From an uncultured Alistipes sp. (GTDB taxonomy: Bacteria; Bacteroidota; Bacteroidia; Bacteroidales; Rikenellaceae): a stretch of DNA of 8,864 nt. The notes under the pieces are model-generated. The model ran no database searches. It was not told the origin of the DNA and saw only the letters and a program-made list of their open reading frames with translations. Position numbers and translations under genes: made by a program. Of the stretch, positions 1 to 6,581 are shown one piece after another (the first letter of the stretch is position 1; each line of letters opens with the position of its first letter). The DNA lies in assembly GCA_934754975.1 (NCBI GenBank), contig CAKVKI010000102.1:1-8864 (forward strand), read 5' to 3'.

Positions 1-1496
1 GTGGTGCCCTCGCGCGGCACGGCCACGATCAGGTCCTCGCCGTCGATATAGAAGAGATTGACGCCGTAGGAGAGCCTTCCGCCCATAAGTCGCTGCGAAA
101 AGGCCAGTTCGTAGTTCCACATCCGCTCCGGCCGCAGGTCGGGATTCTGCGGCGGGAACATGTACATTTCGCGGATCGTCGGATAGCGGAACCCTTTTGA
201 GGCCGAAGCCTTCAGCTCCATGGCGTGCGGCAGGTGGAACGACAATCCGGCCTGCGGCACCCACTCCGTGCCGACGTGCGACTGATGGTCGATGCGCACC
301 CCGGCGTCGAAGGTCAGCCGCCGTCCGAGGCGCTGGCGGAAATCGACATACCCCGCCGTTTCGTGCTGGGTCTTGTCGGCGATGGCGGAGCGCTCGCCCC
401 TGCGGTCGCCCTCGACGTATTTATTCCACGCCTCGCCGCCGAAACGGTAGTAATCCACCCCTGCGGTCACTCGGTTGCCCTCGAAGAGCTGTACGCTCTG
501 GAACCACGATACCCCCGTCATGTTGTCGCGTGAGTTGAAACGGTATGGTTTCGGGTTGTTCTTATCGTCGGGGTCGGCCGTATAGCCGTCGTTGATCCGG
601 TGCCGGCCCCAGTTGTAGAAGATGCTCAGCGCGCCCGAAGTCTTTCCGTAGTTGTTTTCCACCGCCAAGGAGGTCATGCCGCGCGTGATGCGCTGGTCGG
701 CGTCCTTCATCGGATTGGTGACGGCGCCGGGCTGCGAGGCGTTGAAGTGCGTGACGTTCACGTCGGCCCGCACGCTCCATGCGCCGGATATTTCATAGCC
801 TGCTTTGGCGTAGCCGCCGTATTGTTCGAACCCCATGTCGGCGCGGTGGCCGTCGGTGCGGTTGTACGACCCGCTGACCACCGACGTGAAACGCCCGGCC
901 CGGATGCGGTTCGTCAGCTCGGTCTGCAGGGTGTTGTAGGAGCCGTAGCCGATATTCGCGTTCGTGCGCACGCCGTTTTCCTGCATTTTGCGCGTCACGA
1001 TGTTCACTACGCCGCCCATGGCGTTCGAGCCGTAGAGTACCGACGCCGGGCCGCGCAGTACTTCGACCCGTTCGGCCATCAGCGATTGGTAGGCGTCGGC
1101 GATCGGGTGTCCCATCAGTCCCATATACTGCGGATGTCCGTCAATGAGTACCATCAGCCGCCCCGCTCCGCCGCTCAGGCCGCGCAGCGACAATCCGCCC
1201 GCCGCGCCGTCCGAAACCCCGTACCCCATCACGCCGCGCGCCGTGGCGAACAGCCCCGGCACCTGCTCCGTCAGGGTCGGCAGCAGCGACGGCTCCTGAT
1301 TGCGTTCGATCCGTCCGCGGTCCACCACCGATACGGTCATCGGCAGGTGGCGGATATCCGAGGCGTAACGCGCCCCGGTCACGACGATCGAGTCGATCCT
1401 GACATCCTTTTCCGCCGGGACCTCCGCCTGCGGCATTTCGGCATGCGCCGCAGGGAAGATTCCCGTGCAGAGCAGTAACAAACCCCATCTATTCAT
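1..1496 (-). CDS. TonB-dependent outer-membrane receptor, N-terminal part (3' end outside window)
   Basis: A ligand-gated outer-membrane beta-barrel that imports a scarce nutrient using TonB/ExbBD energy. I translated it from the ATG at 1496; about 498 codons stay open to the left edge. Residues 1-19 form a signal peptide (MNRWGLLLLC..., probable cut after AHA). A TonB-box-like stretch, IDSIVVTG, lies at about 34-41. The plug domain spans about 45-170 and carries RLMVLIDGHPQYMG (113-126) and ERVEVLRGPASVLYGSNAMGG (142-162, continuing VVNIVT), which are classic plug motifs. Alternating beta-strand sequence of the barrel follows, including KASASKGFRYPTIREMY. There is no SusC-type N-terminal carboxypeptidase-like domain, so this is the BtuB/siderophore/haem-receptor style rather than a glycan SusC. 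The substrate cannot be read from the sequence. The start overlaps the DUF1893 stop by 8 bases (ATGAATAG), indicating translational coupling. A full-length protein would be about 650-750 aa, so roughly a quarter to a third is missing. Confidence 0.94.
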   Translation of the reverse strand, partial: MNRWGLLLLCTGIFPAAHAEMPQAEVPAEKDVRIDSIVVTGARYASDIRHLPMTVSVVDRGRIERNQEPSLLPTLTEQVPGLFATARGVMGYGVSDGAAGGLSLRGLSGGAGRLMVLIDGHPQYMGLMGHPIADAYQSLMAERVEVLRGPASVLYGSNAMGGVVNIVTRKMQENGVRTNANIGYGSYNTLQTELTNRIRAGRFTSVVSGSYNRTDGHRADMGFEQYGGYAKAGYEISGAWSVRADVNVTHFNASQPGAVTNPMKDADQRITRGMTSLAVENNYGKTSGALSIFYNWGRHRINDGYTADPDDKNNPKPYRFNSRDNMTGVSWFQSVQLFEGNRVTAGVDYYRFGGEAWNKYVEGDRRGERSAIADKTQHETAGYVDFRQRLGRRLTFDAGVRIDHQSHVGTEWVPQAGLSFHLPHAMELKASASKGFRYPTIREMYMFPPQNPDLRPERMWNYELAFSQRLMGGRLSYGVNLFYIDGEDLIVAVPREGT

Positions 1497-1926
1497 TTCG
1501 CTCCTGCGTCTTGCGAATGAATTCTTCGATCAGCGGCAGACACTCCCCGGCCGTCTGCGCCCGGGCGCAGAGCCGTTCCACGGGACAGATTCCGTCGCCC
1601 GTGCGGTTGACGATATGGGGTACGGCGACCGTGTAGGAGACCGCTTTTCCCGCGGTGTTGAGCAGGTCGAGGGCCACATAGCTCACCACATCGGCGAAAA
1701 GCTCCTCCACGCCGCCCAGAATCATCAGCGCCGCCGCGCCTTTGCCGACCACCTTGTCGGCTACGAAAGCCCCGTCGAGCAGCTGCGGCTCCTCGTGCAG
1801 CAGCCTGTAGAGGTCCTTCACGCCCCGTTCGCGGAAAATCCGCATCTCGTCCCCGTTGCGGATGATGCACGAACACTTCTCCGTGAACAGCAGTCTGATC
1901 GTCTGCTCCTTCTGTTCTTTTGTCAT
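1489..1926 (-). CDS. DUF1893 family protein (TM1506-like, deaminase-like fold)
   Basis: A 145-aa protein recognised as DUF1893. Conserved blocks are CSCIIRNGD (18-26), a GAFVADKVVGKGAA segment (52-65), LMILGGVEE (67-75) and GICPVE (112-117). There is no signal peptide or membrane segment, so it should be cytoplasmic. The family has a known structure (TM1506) with a cytidine-deaminase-like fold but, to my knowledge, no established activity. I see no canonical HAE/PCxxC zinc pair, although C18, C20, C114 and C120 are present. I chose the ATG at 1926 because it gives family-typical length and is preceded by an AG-rich stretch (AAAGAGAGAAA). The frame extends up to a TTG at 1998, but that codon lies inside the promoter motif. 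This is the first gene of an operon whose next gene is the TonB receptor, overlapping by 8 bases. A role in using or sensing the imported ligand is inference only. Confidence 0.88.
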   Translation of the reverse strand: MTKEQKEQTIRLLFTEKCSCIIRNGDEMRIFRERGVKDLYRLLHEEPQLLDGAFVADKVVGKGAAALMILGGVEELFADVVSYVALDLLNTAGKAVSYTVAVPHIVNRTGDGICPVERLCARAQTAGECLPLIEEFIRKTQERNE

Positions 1927-1995
1927 AGCGAATGTTGTTTCTCTCTTTTTCCGGGTCCGCACCGCTTGCTCCGGTCCGTCCGTAATTTCACAATG

Positions 1996-2003
1996 CAAAG
2001 ATA
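1996..2003 (-). promoter_or_regulatory. Predicted -7 promoter element for the DUF1893-receptor operon
   Basis: The minus strand reads TATCTTTG, a full match to the Bacteroidetes -7 consensus TAnnTTTG. It would start transcription near 1990, giving a leader of about 64 bases before the ATG at 1926. I do not see a convincing TTTG at the expected -33 position (around 2023-2026), so the promoter is incomplete or depends on an activator. The leader contains two direct copies of CGGACC (around 1952-1977) that could be a binding site, but they are too short to claim. The bases between 2004 and the terminator at 2132 hold nothing else I can recognise. Confidence 0.5.
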
Positions 2004-2131
2004 TCCGATTTCGCGCTATTGTCGGCTACCCCGATTACGGTTCGTTATACCATTTTTACGGAATCGCATTCCGGCCGCTGCGGAGCGCGGTTTTTCCCGG
2101 CCTGTTCCTCTCCGGCTTTATCCCGGATAAT

Positions 2132-2169
2132 AAAAAAAGCCTGCGGCCCGAAGGGCGCAGGCTTTTTTT
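2132..2169 (-). terminator. Bidirectional rho-independent terminator after the alpha-galactosidase gene
   Basis: The plus strand shows seven A, then AGCCTGC pairing with GCAGGCT, an inner GCCC/GGGC stem with a one-base bulge, a GAA loop, and seven T. The A-tract becomes a U-tract in minus-strand RNA, so the hairpin terminates the alpha-galactosidase mRNA 31 bases after its stop codon. The symmetry means it could also stop plus-strand transcription, although no plus-strand gene is visible here. It separates the alpha-galactosidase unit from the DUF1893-receptor operon. Confidence 0.9.
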
Positions 2170-2200
2170 ACTCTGGGAGCATCTCCCGCTCCGGGGAGTG

Positions 2201-4408
2201 TTATTCGGCTTCCAATACGAATACGGCGCTGTCGTAAATCTTGCACAGATTGGGATTGACGCCCGCATGGGTGAGGTATTCGCCCGAGAAGGTGCCGCCG
2301 TCGAACCAGAACCGTTTCTTGTCGACGTTCTGTTCCCTGACCTTGTAGCGGGTCTGCGGGTCGAGTCCGTAAAGCCGGAACTTCGGAACCAGCGTGCGGC
2401 TCTGGTAATGGATGCAGTAGGTGAACAGCACGGCTTTTTTCTTGTCTTTCGACACGTACATCACCCCGTAATAACCCGTATCGTCGTAAGGCGTGCCGAT
2501 GCGGTAGAGGTCGCCCTCCATGACGATGTCGCGGTAGCCCTTGTAGCTCTCGATGGCCCTGCGCGCGAAAGCCTTCTCTTCGTCGTCCATCTGCTTGGGC
2601 TGCAGTTCCATGCCCAGGCGGCCCGCGCAGGCTATGTCGAAGCGGAATTTGATCGGCGTGATGTTGCGGGTCTGGTGGTTGGGCGTGGCCGAGACGTGCG
2701 AACCCATGACCGTCACCGGATAGAACAGGCTGGTGCCGTACTGGATGCGGGCGCGCGAAAGCGCTTCGGTGTTGTCGCTGGTCCATACCTCGTTGAAGTA
2801 CTTCATCGCGCCGTACTCCACGCGGCCGCCGCCCGAAGCGCAGGCCTGGATCAGCACGTCGGGATATTTGGCGCGGATGCGCTCCATGACCTTGTAGAAT
2901 CCCTGCACATAGTCGATCCAGAAGTGCGACTGCCTGTCTTTGGGCAGGTATTCCGACCCTGCGTTCTCCGCATGGCGGTTGGCGTCCCATTTGATGTAGT
3001 CGATGTTGGGCGAAAGCTTCATCGTATTGTCGAATACCGAGAATATGAAGTCCTGCACCTTGGGGTTGGTCAGGTCCAGCAGCCACTGGCTGCGCATCTG
3101 GGGCATTTCGCGGTCGCCCGACCTGACGATCCAGTCGGGATGCTTCTCGGCCAGTTCGCTCTTGGGGTTGACCATTTCCGGCTCGATCCAGATGCCGAAT
3201 TTCAACCCCTTTCCGTGTGCGTACGAAGCGATGTAGTCGATGCCTTCCGGGAGTTTTTTGGCGTTGACCTGCCAGTCGCCCAATCCGGCCTTCGCATCGT
3301 TGCGCGGATATTTGTTGCCGAACCATCCGTCGTCCAGCACGAACATTTCCAATCCCATCTCCGCCGCGTCGTCGATCATGTCCGTCAGGGTCTTGGCGTC
3401 GAATTTGAAATAGGCGCCCTCCCAGCTGTTGAGCAGCGTCGGGGCGTACGTGCGGCCGTGCCATACGCCGTAATTGCGCGCCCAGTCGTGCAGGTTGCGG
3501 CTCGCGCCGCCCGCACCCTCGAAGCTGTATGTATAGATCATTTCGGGCGTGGTGAACGATTCGCCTTTGGCGAGCGTGTAATCCGAAGCGTAGGGATTGG
3601 CTCCCGCGAGGATGTTGAGCACGTTGAATTCATCGACTTCGAAGTTGAGCCGGAAGTTGCCGCTCCATGCCAGCGCGCCGGCGATCACCTCGCCGTAATT
3701 CTCGTCGAACGCTTCGCTGTCGAGCGTGACCATGAAGGCCGGGTTTTCGGTGTGCGTGGTGCGTACCAGCTTGCGCGACTCGATGCTCTTCGAACCGTGG
3801 GTGAGCAGCGTATGGTCGGTCTGGCTCTCTCGCGCCCATGAGCCGTAGAGATGGGTCAGCAGGTAGCTGCGCGCCTTTACGGGCAGCGACGACGAATAGA
3901 AGTCGTGCAGTACGGCGTCGCCCTTCTCGCGGTTGCGGATCACGGTGTGCGTCGTGATGACGTTCTCTTTGGCATAGGCCGTGTAGACCAGTTCGACGTC
4001 CAGCGCCTGGTTGGTGTCGGTGAGTTTGACGACCGTTTCGGTAACGTTCCTGTCGGCCAGCGTGCGCGAGGCGTGCGATACGTAACGCAGCTCGGTGTTC
4101 ATGTCTCCGTCGGCATGGGTCACGCGCAGCGCGGGTTCGCGGAAGTTGCGGCCGCCCATCGTCGAATAGGCGAGGTTGTCGGTGCCGTGGTCCGTGCGGC
4201 GGTAGCTTTTGATGCCGGCGGCGGGCGATGCGTCGTCGATGCGTCCGCCGAAGTGGTGGAACAGCACTTCGCCGTTCGGGGCGACGCTCATGACCATCGA
4301 CAGGTCGTTCGTGCGGATGTTGATAACCTGCGGTTCGGCGGCCGTCGCGCCGATGCAGACCATGCCCGAGAGCAGGGCCGTGAAGAGAGGTTTCAGCAGT
4401 TTTTTCAT
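2201..4408 (-). CDS. GH36 family alpha-galactosidase, secreted
   Basis: A 735-aa retaining glycoside hydrolase, expected to release terminal alpha-1,6-linked galactose from raffinose-family sugars, melibiose or galactomannan. Residues 1-24 are a signal peptide (cut near ATA-AEP) with no lipobox, so the periplasm is the likely location. An N-terminal beta-sandwich covers about 25-320, a TIM barrel about 320-640 and a C-terminal beta domain the rest. Family motifs are all present: LNSWE (326-330), VLDDGWFG (357-364), GIWIEPEMV (405-413), KWDANR with nucleophile D475, ACASGGGR (522-529) and WTSDNTEA with acid/base D545. The length is normal for the family and no key residue is missing. The gene stands alone, with its own promoter (4478-4508), a 32-bp palindrome in its leader and its own terminator. 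No SusC/SusD, transporter or regulator gene adjoins it inside the window. The ATG at 4408 directly precedes the signal peptide. Alpha-N-acetylgalactosaminidase activity is possible within GH36, but the motifs favour alpha-galactosidase. Confidence 0.95.
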   Translation of the reverse strand: MKKLLKPLFTALLSGMVCIGATAAEPQVINIRTNDLSMVMSVAPNGEVLFHHFGGRIDDASPAAGIKSYRRTDHGTDNLAYSTMGGRNFREPALRVTHADGDMNTELRYVSHASRTLADRNVTETVVKLTDTNQALDVELVYTAYAKENVITTHTVIRNREKGDAVLHDFYSSSLPVKARSYLLTHLYGSWARESQTDHTLLTHGSKSIESRKLVRTTHTENPAFMVTLDSEAFDENYGEVIAGALAWSGNFRLNFEVDEFNVLNILAGANPYASDYTLAKGESFTTPEMIYTYSFEGAGGASRNLHDWARNYGVWHGRTYAPTLLNSWEGAYFKFDAKTLTDMIDDAAEMGLEMFVLDDGWFGNKYPRNDAKAGLGDWQVNAKKLPEGIDYIASYAHGKGLKFGIWIEPEMVNPKSELAEKHPDWIVRSGDREMPQMRSQWLLDLTNPKVQDFIFSVFDNTMKLSPNIDYIKWDANRHAENAGSEYLPKDRQSHFWIDYVQGFYKVMERIRAKYPDVLIQACASGGGRVEYGAMKYFNEVWTSDNTEALSRARIQYGTSLFYPVTVMGSHVSATPNHQTRNITPIKFRFDIACAGRLGMELQPKQMDDEEKAFARRAIESYKGYRDIVMEGDLYRIGTPYDDTGYYGVMYVSKDKKKAVLFTYCIHYQSRTLVPKFRLYGLDPQTRYKVREQNVDKKRFWFDGGTFSGEYLTHAGVNPNLCKIYDSAVFVLEAE

Positions 4409-4432
4409 AGGTTTGAGTGAAGTTACGTTAGG

Positions 4433-4464
4433 AAAATGCGCTGCACATATGTACAGCGCATTTT
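4433..4464. repeat. 32-bp near-perfect palindrome in the alpha-galactosidase leader
   Basis: AAAATGCGCTG (4433-4443) is repeated as its exact reverse complement at 4454-4464. The ten bases between include the self-complementary ACATATGT, so only one base pair (4444/4453) is mismatched across 32 bp. It sits 24 bases upstream of the ATG and just downstream of the predicted transcription start near 4470-4474. It is therefore either an operator for a dimeric repressor or a strong hairpin at the mRNA 5' end. The U-run after the hairpin is only four bases and is followed by CC, which makes an efficient intrinsic attenuator less likely. Confidence 0.8.
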
Positions 4465-4477
4465 CGTTGTACGGGGA

Positions 4478-4508
4478 TAAAGTTACGAAAAATTACGTTG
4501 CGATCAAA
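4478..4508 (-). promoter_or_regulatory. Bacteroidetes-type promoter for the alpha-galactosidase gene
   Basis: On the minus strand a TTTG (4508-4505) is followed after exactly 19 bases by TAACTTTA (4485-4478). This matches the Bacteroidetes sigma-factor consensus TTTG / TAnnTTTG with seven of eight -7 positions and the usual spacing. Transcription would begin about 4470-4474, giving a leader of about 65 bases that contains the 32-bp palindrome. I found no competing promoter closer to the gene. Confidence 0.72.
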
Positions 4509-4558
4509 AAAGCGGCGTATAATCTTTCGTTATGAAACTTTTAACCCTGTCGCAGTTC

Positions 4559-4577
4559 TTCGATATTTCGGATCGAA
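4559..4577. repeat. Short inverted repeat upstream of the alpha-galactosidase promoter
   Basis: TTCGAT (4559-4564) is mirrored by ATCGAA (4572-4577) across seven bases. It lies about 50 bases upstream of the predicted -33 element, where an activator of the alpha-galactosidase gene might bind. Six-base arms occur by chance, so this is only a candidate. The rest of 4509-4580 shows nothing recognisable. Confidence 0.25.
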
Positions 4578-4580
4578 TCT

Positions 4581-4631
4581 CTAGTAGTCCGCCACGCAGC
4601 GCACATTGTTCGCGGTTCCGGCTTCGCCGGG
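4581..4631 (-). pseudogene. Possible C-terminal relic of a lipoprotein gene (VRCVADY-stop)
   Basis: Reading the minus strand from 4631 gives PGEAGTANNVRCVADY followed by TAG at 4581. A final VRCV-x-D motif is, from memory, typical of the C-termini of Bacteroidales surface lipoproteins, including proteins with the FISUMP (Fibrobacter succinogenes major paralogous) domain. No start codon or upstream coding sequence remains. In the same frame the sequence runs directly into the T-tract and hairpin of the terminator that ends the upstream operon. It therefore looks like a tail left by a deletion or rearrangement. With only 16 codons a chance match is possible. The segment also contains a small CCGGC-TTC-GCCGG hairpin (4618-4630). 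Confidence 0.33.
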
Positions 4632-4635
4632 CAAT

Positions 4636-4667
4636 AAAAAAATCCCTGCACGAAGCCGTGCAGGGAT
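4636..4667 (-). terminator. Rho-independent terminator ending the CrtI-like/C45/PaaK-like/secreted-protein operon
   Basis: On the minus strand ATCCCTGCACG pairs perfectly with CGTGCAGGGAT (11 bp) around a GCTT loop, followed by a run of T (complement of the A at 4636-4642). It begins 22 bases beyond the stop codon of the small secreted protein at 4690. Together with the tight gene spacing upstream, this marks the end of the operon. Confidence 0.93.
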
Positions 4668-4689
4668 CGTTCCGGAGCAGGATTCTATC

Positions 4690-5262
4690 CTATTTGGTCA
4701 GGTATTTACCCTGTTTTTTGAGGGCGTTGTAAACCGAACCTGCCCAGTAGTTGCGCAACCCGAAGCCCTTGGGCTTGCCGGTCATGTCCATCTGGGTGAT
4801 TATCTCGTGCGTCGCGGGATCGAACAGCACGGCGGTGTAGTAGCCCAGGCCGTTGCCCTTGTCGAGCGTCGTGGCGACCAGCACCAGTCCCTTGTTGCCC
4901 GAGCCGTTGTCGTAGCGTGCGACGATCTGCGGAAGCTGCGTCTGCCAGTCGATTGCTGCGCTGCGGGGCGTGAACTGCTCCGCGGCCAGTGCGCCGAGCG
5001 ATTCGTTGGCCTGCTCCACGCCGGTCGAGAGGATGTCGATGCCGGTGAATCCGGCCACGTCGTATTTCTTCGGTTCGCTCAGGAAGAGCTTGTTGATGGC
5101 TTCGAACGCCTTGATGAAGGCGCCCGGTTCCTCGTCGGCGCCCTTGACGTCCACGCAGCTGTAATCCACGCCGTAGAAATCGGCTGCGATCTTCTCTTTT
5201 CCCTTCTGCGCGTAGCCGCTGACGGCGACCAGGCACAATGCTATGGCCAGTAACTTTTTCAT
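4690..5262 (-). CDS. Small secreted protein of unknown function
   Basis: A 190-aa protein with a clear signal peptide at residues 1-18 (MKKLLAIALCLVAVSGYA, cut before Q19). It has no lipobox, so a soluble periplasmic or exported product is expected. I do not recognise a family. The mature part begins KIAADFYGVDYSCVDVKGAD (24-43) and contains KYDVAGFTGIDI and a late strand-like segment, YYTAVLFDPATHEIITQMDM, ending near GLRNYWAGSVYNALKK. The latter has the look of a beta-rich fold with a C-terminal helix. There is one cysteine in the mature protein and no obvious catalytic motif. The start lies only 11 bases after the stop of the PaaK-like gene, with no room for a separate promoter, so it is the last gene of that operon. 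Context suggests a periplasmic partner for the C45 enzyme or for a lipid-like product, but this is inference. Signal peptide, length and operon position make it a real gene. Confidence 0.88.
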   Translation of the reverse strand: MKKLLAIALCLVAVSGYAQKGKEKIAADFYGVDYSCVDVKGADEEPGAFIKAFEAINKLFLSEPKKYDVAGFTGIDILSTGVEQANESLGALAAEQFTPRSAAIDWQTQLPQIVARYDNGSGNKGLVLVATTLDKGNGLGYYTAVLFDPATHEIITQMDMTGKPKGFGLRNYWAGSVYNALKKQGKYLTK

Positions 5263-5273
5263 TGTCGGAATTT

Positions 5274-6581
5274 TTAGTTGGTTTGTTCGCGTAAATCTAC
5301 GAATTTAATTTGTTTCCGGCTCATTTGGGGCATCTGTTTTTTTGCAATGTACTCCACGGGTTCGAAAACGACCTCCGGGGCGACGCGCACTTTCGAGCGG
5401 AACGTGTCCTTTATCTCCTTTTCGAAAGCTTCGTCGCGGCGCGCGCTGCCGATGCGCAGCACGATCTGGTCGGTGCCCAGACTGCCCGTGAAGACCTCGA
5501 TGATGTAGTTGCTCACGCCGGGAATGTTCTCCAGTATGTCGTACAGCGCGGGCGGATAGAGCGTCGTGCCCTTGAATTTGATCATCTGCCCCCTTCGGCC
5601 GATGACCGACGAAAGCCGCATCGTGCTGCGCCCGCAGGCGCACCGCTCCGTGTATCCGATGCAAATGTCGCCCGTGCGGAAGCGCAGCAGCGGCATGCCC
5701 CGCACGCCGAGCGTCGTAATGACGACCTCGCCCTCCGTGCCTTCGGGAACGGGGTTGTTCTGCTCGTCGAGCAGTTCCACCAGTATCAGGTCGGCCGGAA
5801 CGTGTCCGCCGCAGTGGTGTCCGCACTCGGTGATCGAGGTCTGCATCTCGGTCGAAGCATAGGTCGAGAAAAGCTCCAGTTCGGGCCACAGTTCGTTTAT
5901 CTTCGTTCCCAGCGTATTGTTGCCGAAGTCTGTGTCGCGCAGCGCTTCGCCGATGCAGATTGCGCGGCGCAGCGACGAGCGGCGGTAGTCGATGCCGTGT
6001 TCCTCGGCATAGGCGACCAGTTTTGTCAGGAACGACGGCACGACGATGCAGCCCGTGGGGCCGATGCGCCGGATGGTGTCCCACTGCAGTTCGGGAATGC
6101 CGTTCCCGACGCGGATCACGCCGCACCGGAGCTTCCGCGCGCCCAGAAAATAGGCCAGTCCCGCCATAAAGCGGCGGTCGATGGTGGTCATCAGCTGCAG
6201 CACGTCCTCCGGCGTGCATCCCGCCGTGGTGAAAGACTCGGCTTCGTTGTAGGCCAGCCGGTCGAGGTCCTCCTCCGTGAGGGCGAACGTCACCGGGTCG
6301 CCGAGCGTTCCCGAGGTGGTCACGTAGTCGACGATGCGGCTGCGGGGAACGCAGATGAAATCCTGCGGATGGAGCTGCAGGTCCGTTTTGGTGGTCGCCG
6401 GCAAACGCCGCAGGTCCTCCTGCGTGCGGATGTCGCCCGGCCGCGCGCCGCAGTGGTCGAACATGCGCCGGTAGTAGGGCGAATTTTCATACAGGTACGC
6501 GATCTCTTCGCGCAGGCGTTCCTGCTGGAACGCGGCGATCGCATCGGCGGATGCGAATTGTATTTCCGGATTTCTTATCAT
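5274..6581 (-). CDS. PaaK-like adenylate-forming enzyme (phenylacetate-CoA ligase family)
   Basis: A 435-aa cytoplasmic enzyme expected to activate a carboxylic acid as its acyl-AMP and pass it to CoA or a carrier protein. Motifs in order are the phosphate-binding loop TTSGTLGDPVTF (88-99), the adenine/carboxylate motif YASTEMQTS (241-249), LLRFRTGD (298-305) and the hinge GRRGQMIKFKG (328-338), then a small C-terminal domain with K423/K426 as catalytic-lysine candidates. C253, H260, C314 and C316 (ECxxxxxxH and CxCGR) match the zinc-site layout of PaaK relatives. The length fits the family. The ATG at 6581 makes an ATGA overlap with the C45 stop. An in-frame ATG at 6590 would add only three residues and cannot be excluded. 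The substrate is unknown: phenylacetate catabolism is unlikely because no paa genes adjoin, and an aryl or fatty acid for a biosynthetic pathway fits the neighbours better. Confidence 0.9.
   Translation of the reverse strand: MIRNPEIQFASADAIAAFQQERLREEIAYLYENSPYYRRMFDHCGARPGDIRTQEDLRRLPATTKTDLQLHPQDFICVPRSRIVDYVTTSGTLGDPVTFALTEEDLDRLAYNEAESFTTAGCTPEDVLQLMTTIDRRFMAGLAYFLGARKLRCGVIRVGNGIPELQWDTIRRIGPTGCIVVPSFLTKLVAYAEEHGIDYRRSSLRRAICIGEALRDTDFGNNTLGTKINELWPELELFSTYASTEMQTSITECGHHCGGHVPADLILVELLDEQNNPVPEGTEGEVVITTLGVRGMPLLRFRTGDICIGYTERCACGRSTMRLSSVIGRRGQMIKFKGTTLYPPALYDILENIPGVSNYIIEVFTGSLGTDQIVLRIGSARRDEAFEKEIKDTFRSKVRVAPEVVFEPVEYIAKKQMPQMSRKQIKFVDLREQTN

Noticed and set aside
600..1478. A 292-codon open frame on the plus strand opposite the TonB receptor
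   Set aside because: It is antisense to the plug and barrel sequence of a recognisable receptor, with no coding signature of its own.
1927..1998. Upstream start (TTG at 1998) for the DUF1893 protein, giving 169 aa
   Set aside because: The added residues are not family-like, the codon is TTG, and it lies within the TATCTTTG promoter element. The ATG at 1926 gives normal length.
1856..3841. A 661-codon open frame on the plus strand across the DUF1893 promoter, the terminator and the alpha-galactosidase gene
   Set aside because: It runs antisense to a gene with complete GH36 motifs and reads through a terminator hairpin. Its sequence is low-complexity and rich in Val, Arg and Ala, as expected for the complement of G+C-rich codons, with no recognisable domain.
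4421..4497. Repeated TTACG words (around 4423, 4483 and 4493) near the alpha-galactosidase promoter as possible iterons
   Set aside because: The shared core is only five to seven bases in an AT-rich leader and the spacing is irregular, so chance is the simpler explanation.
4532..4732. A 66-codon plus-strand frame beginning MKLLTLSQFF
   Set aside because: It reads through the terminator hairpin and into the antisense of the 190-aa protein gene. It has no ribosome site or domain.
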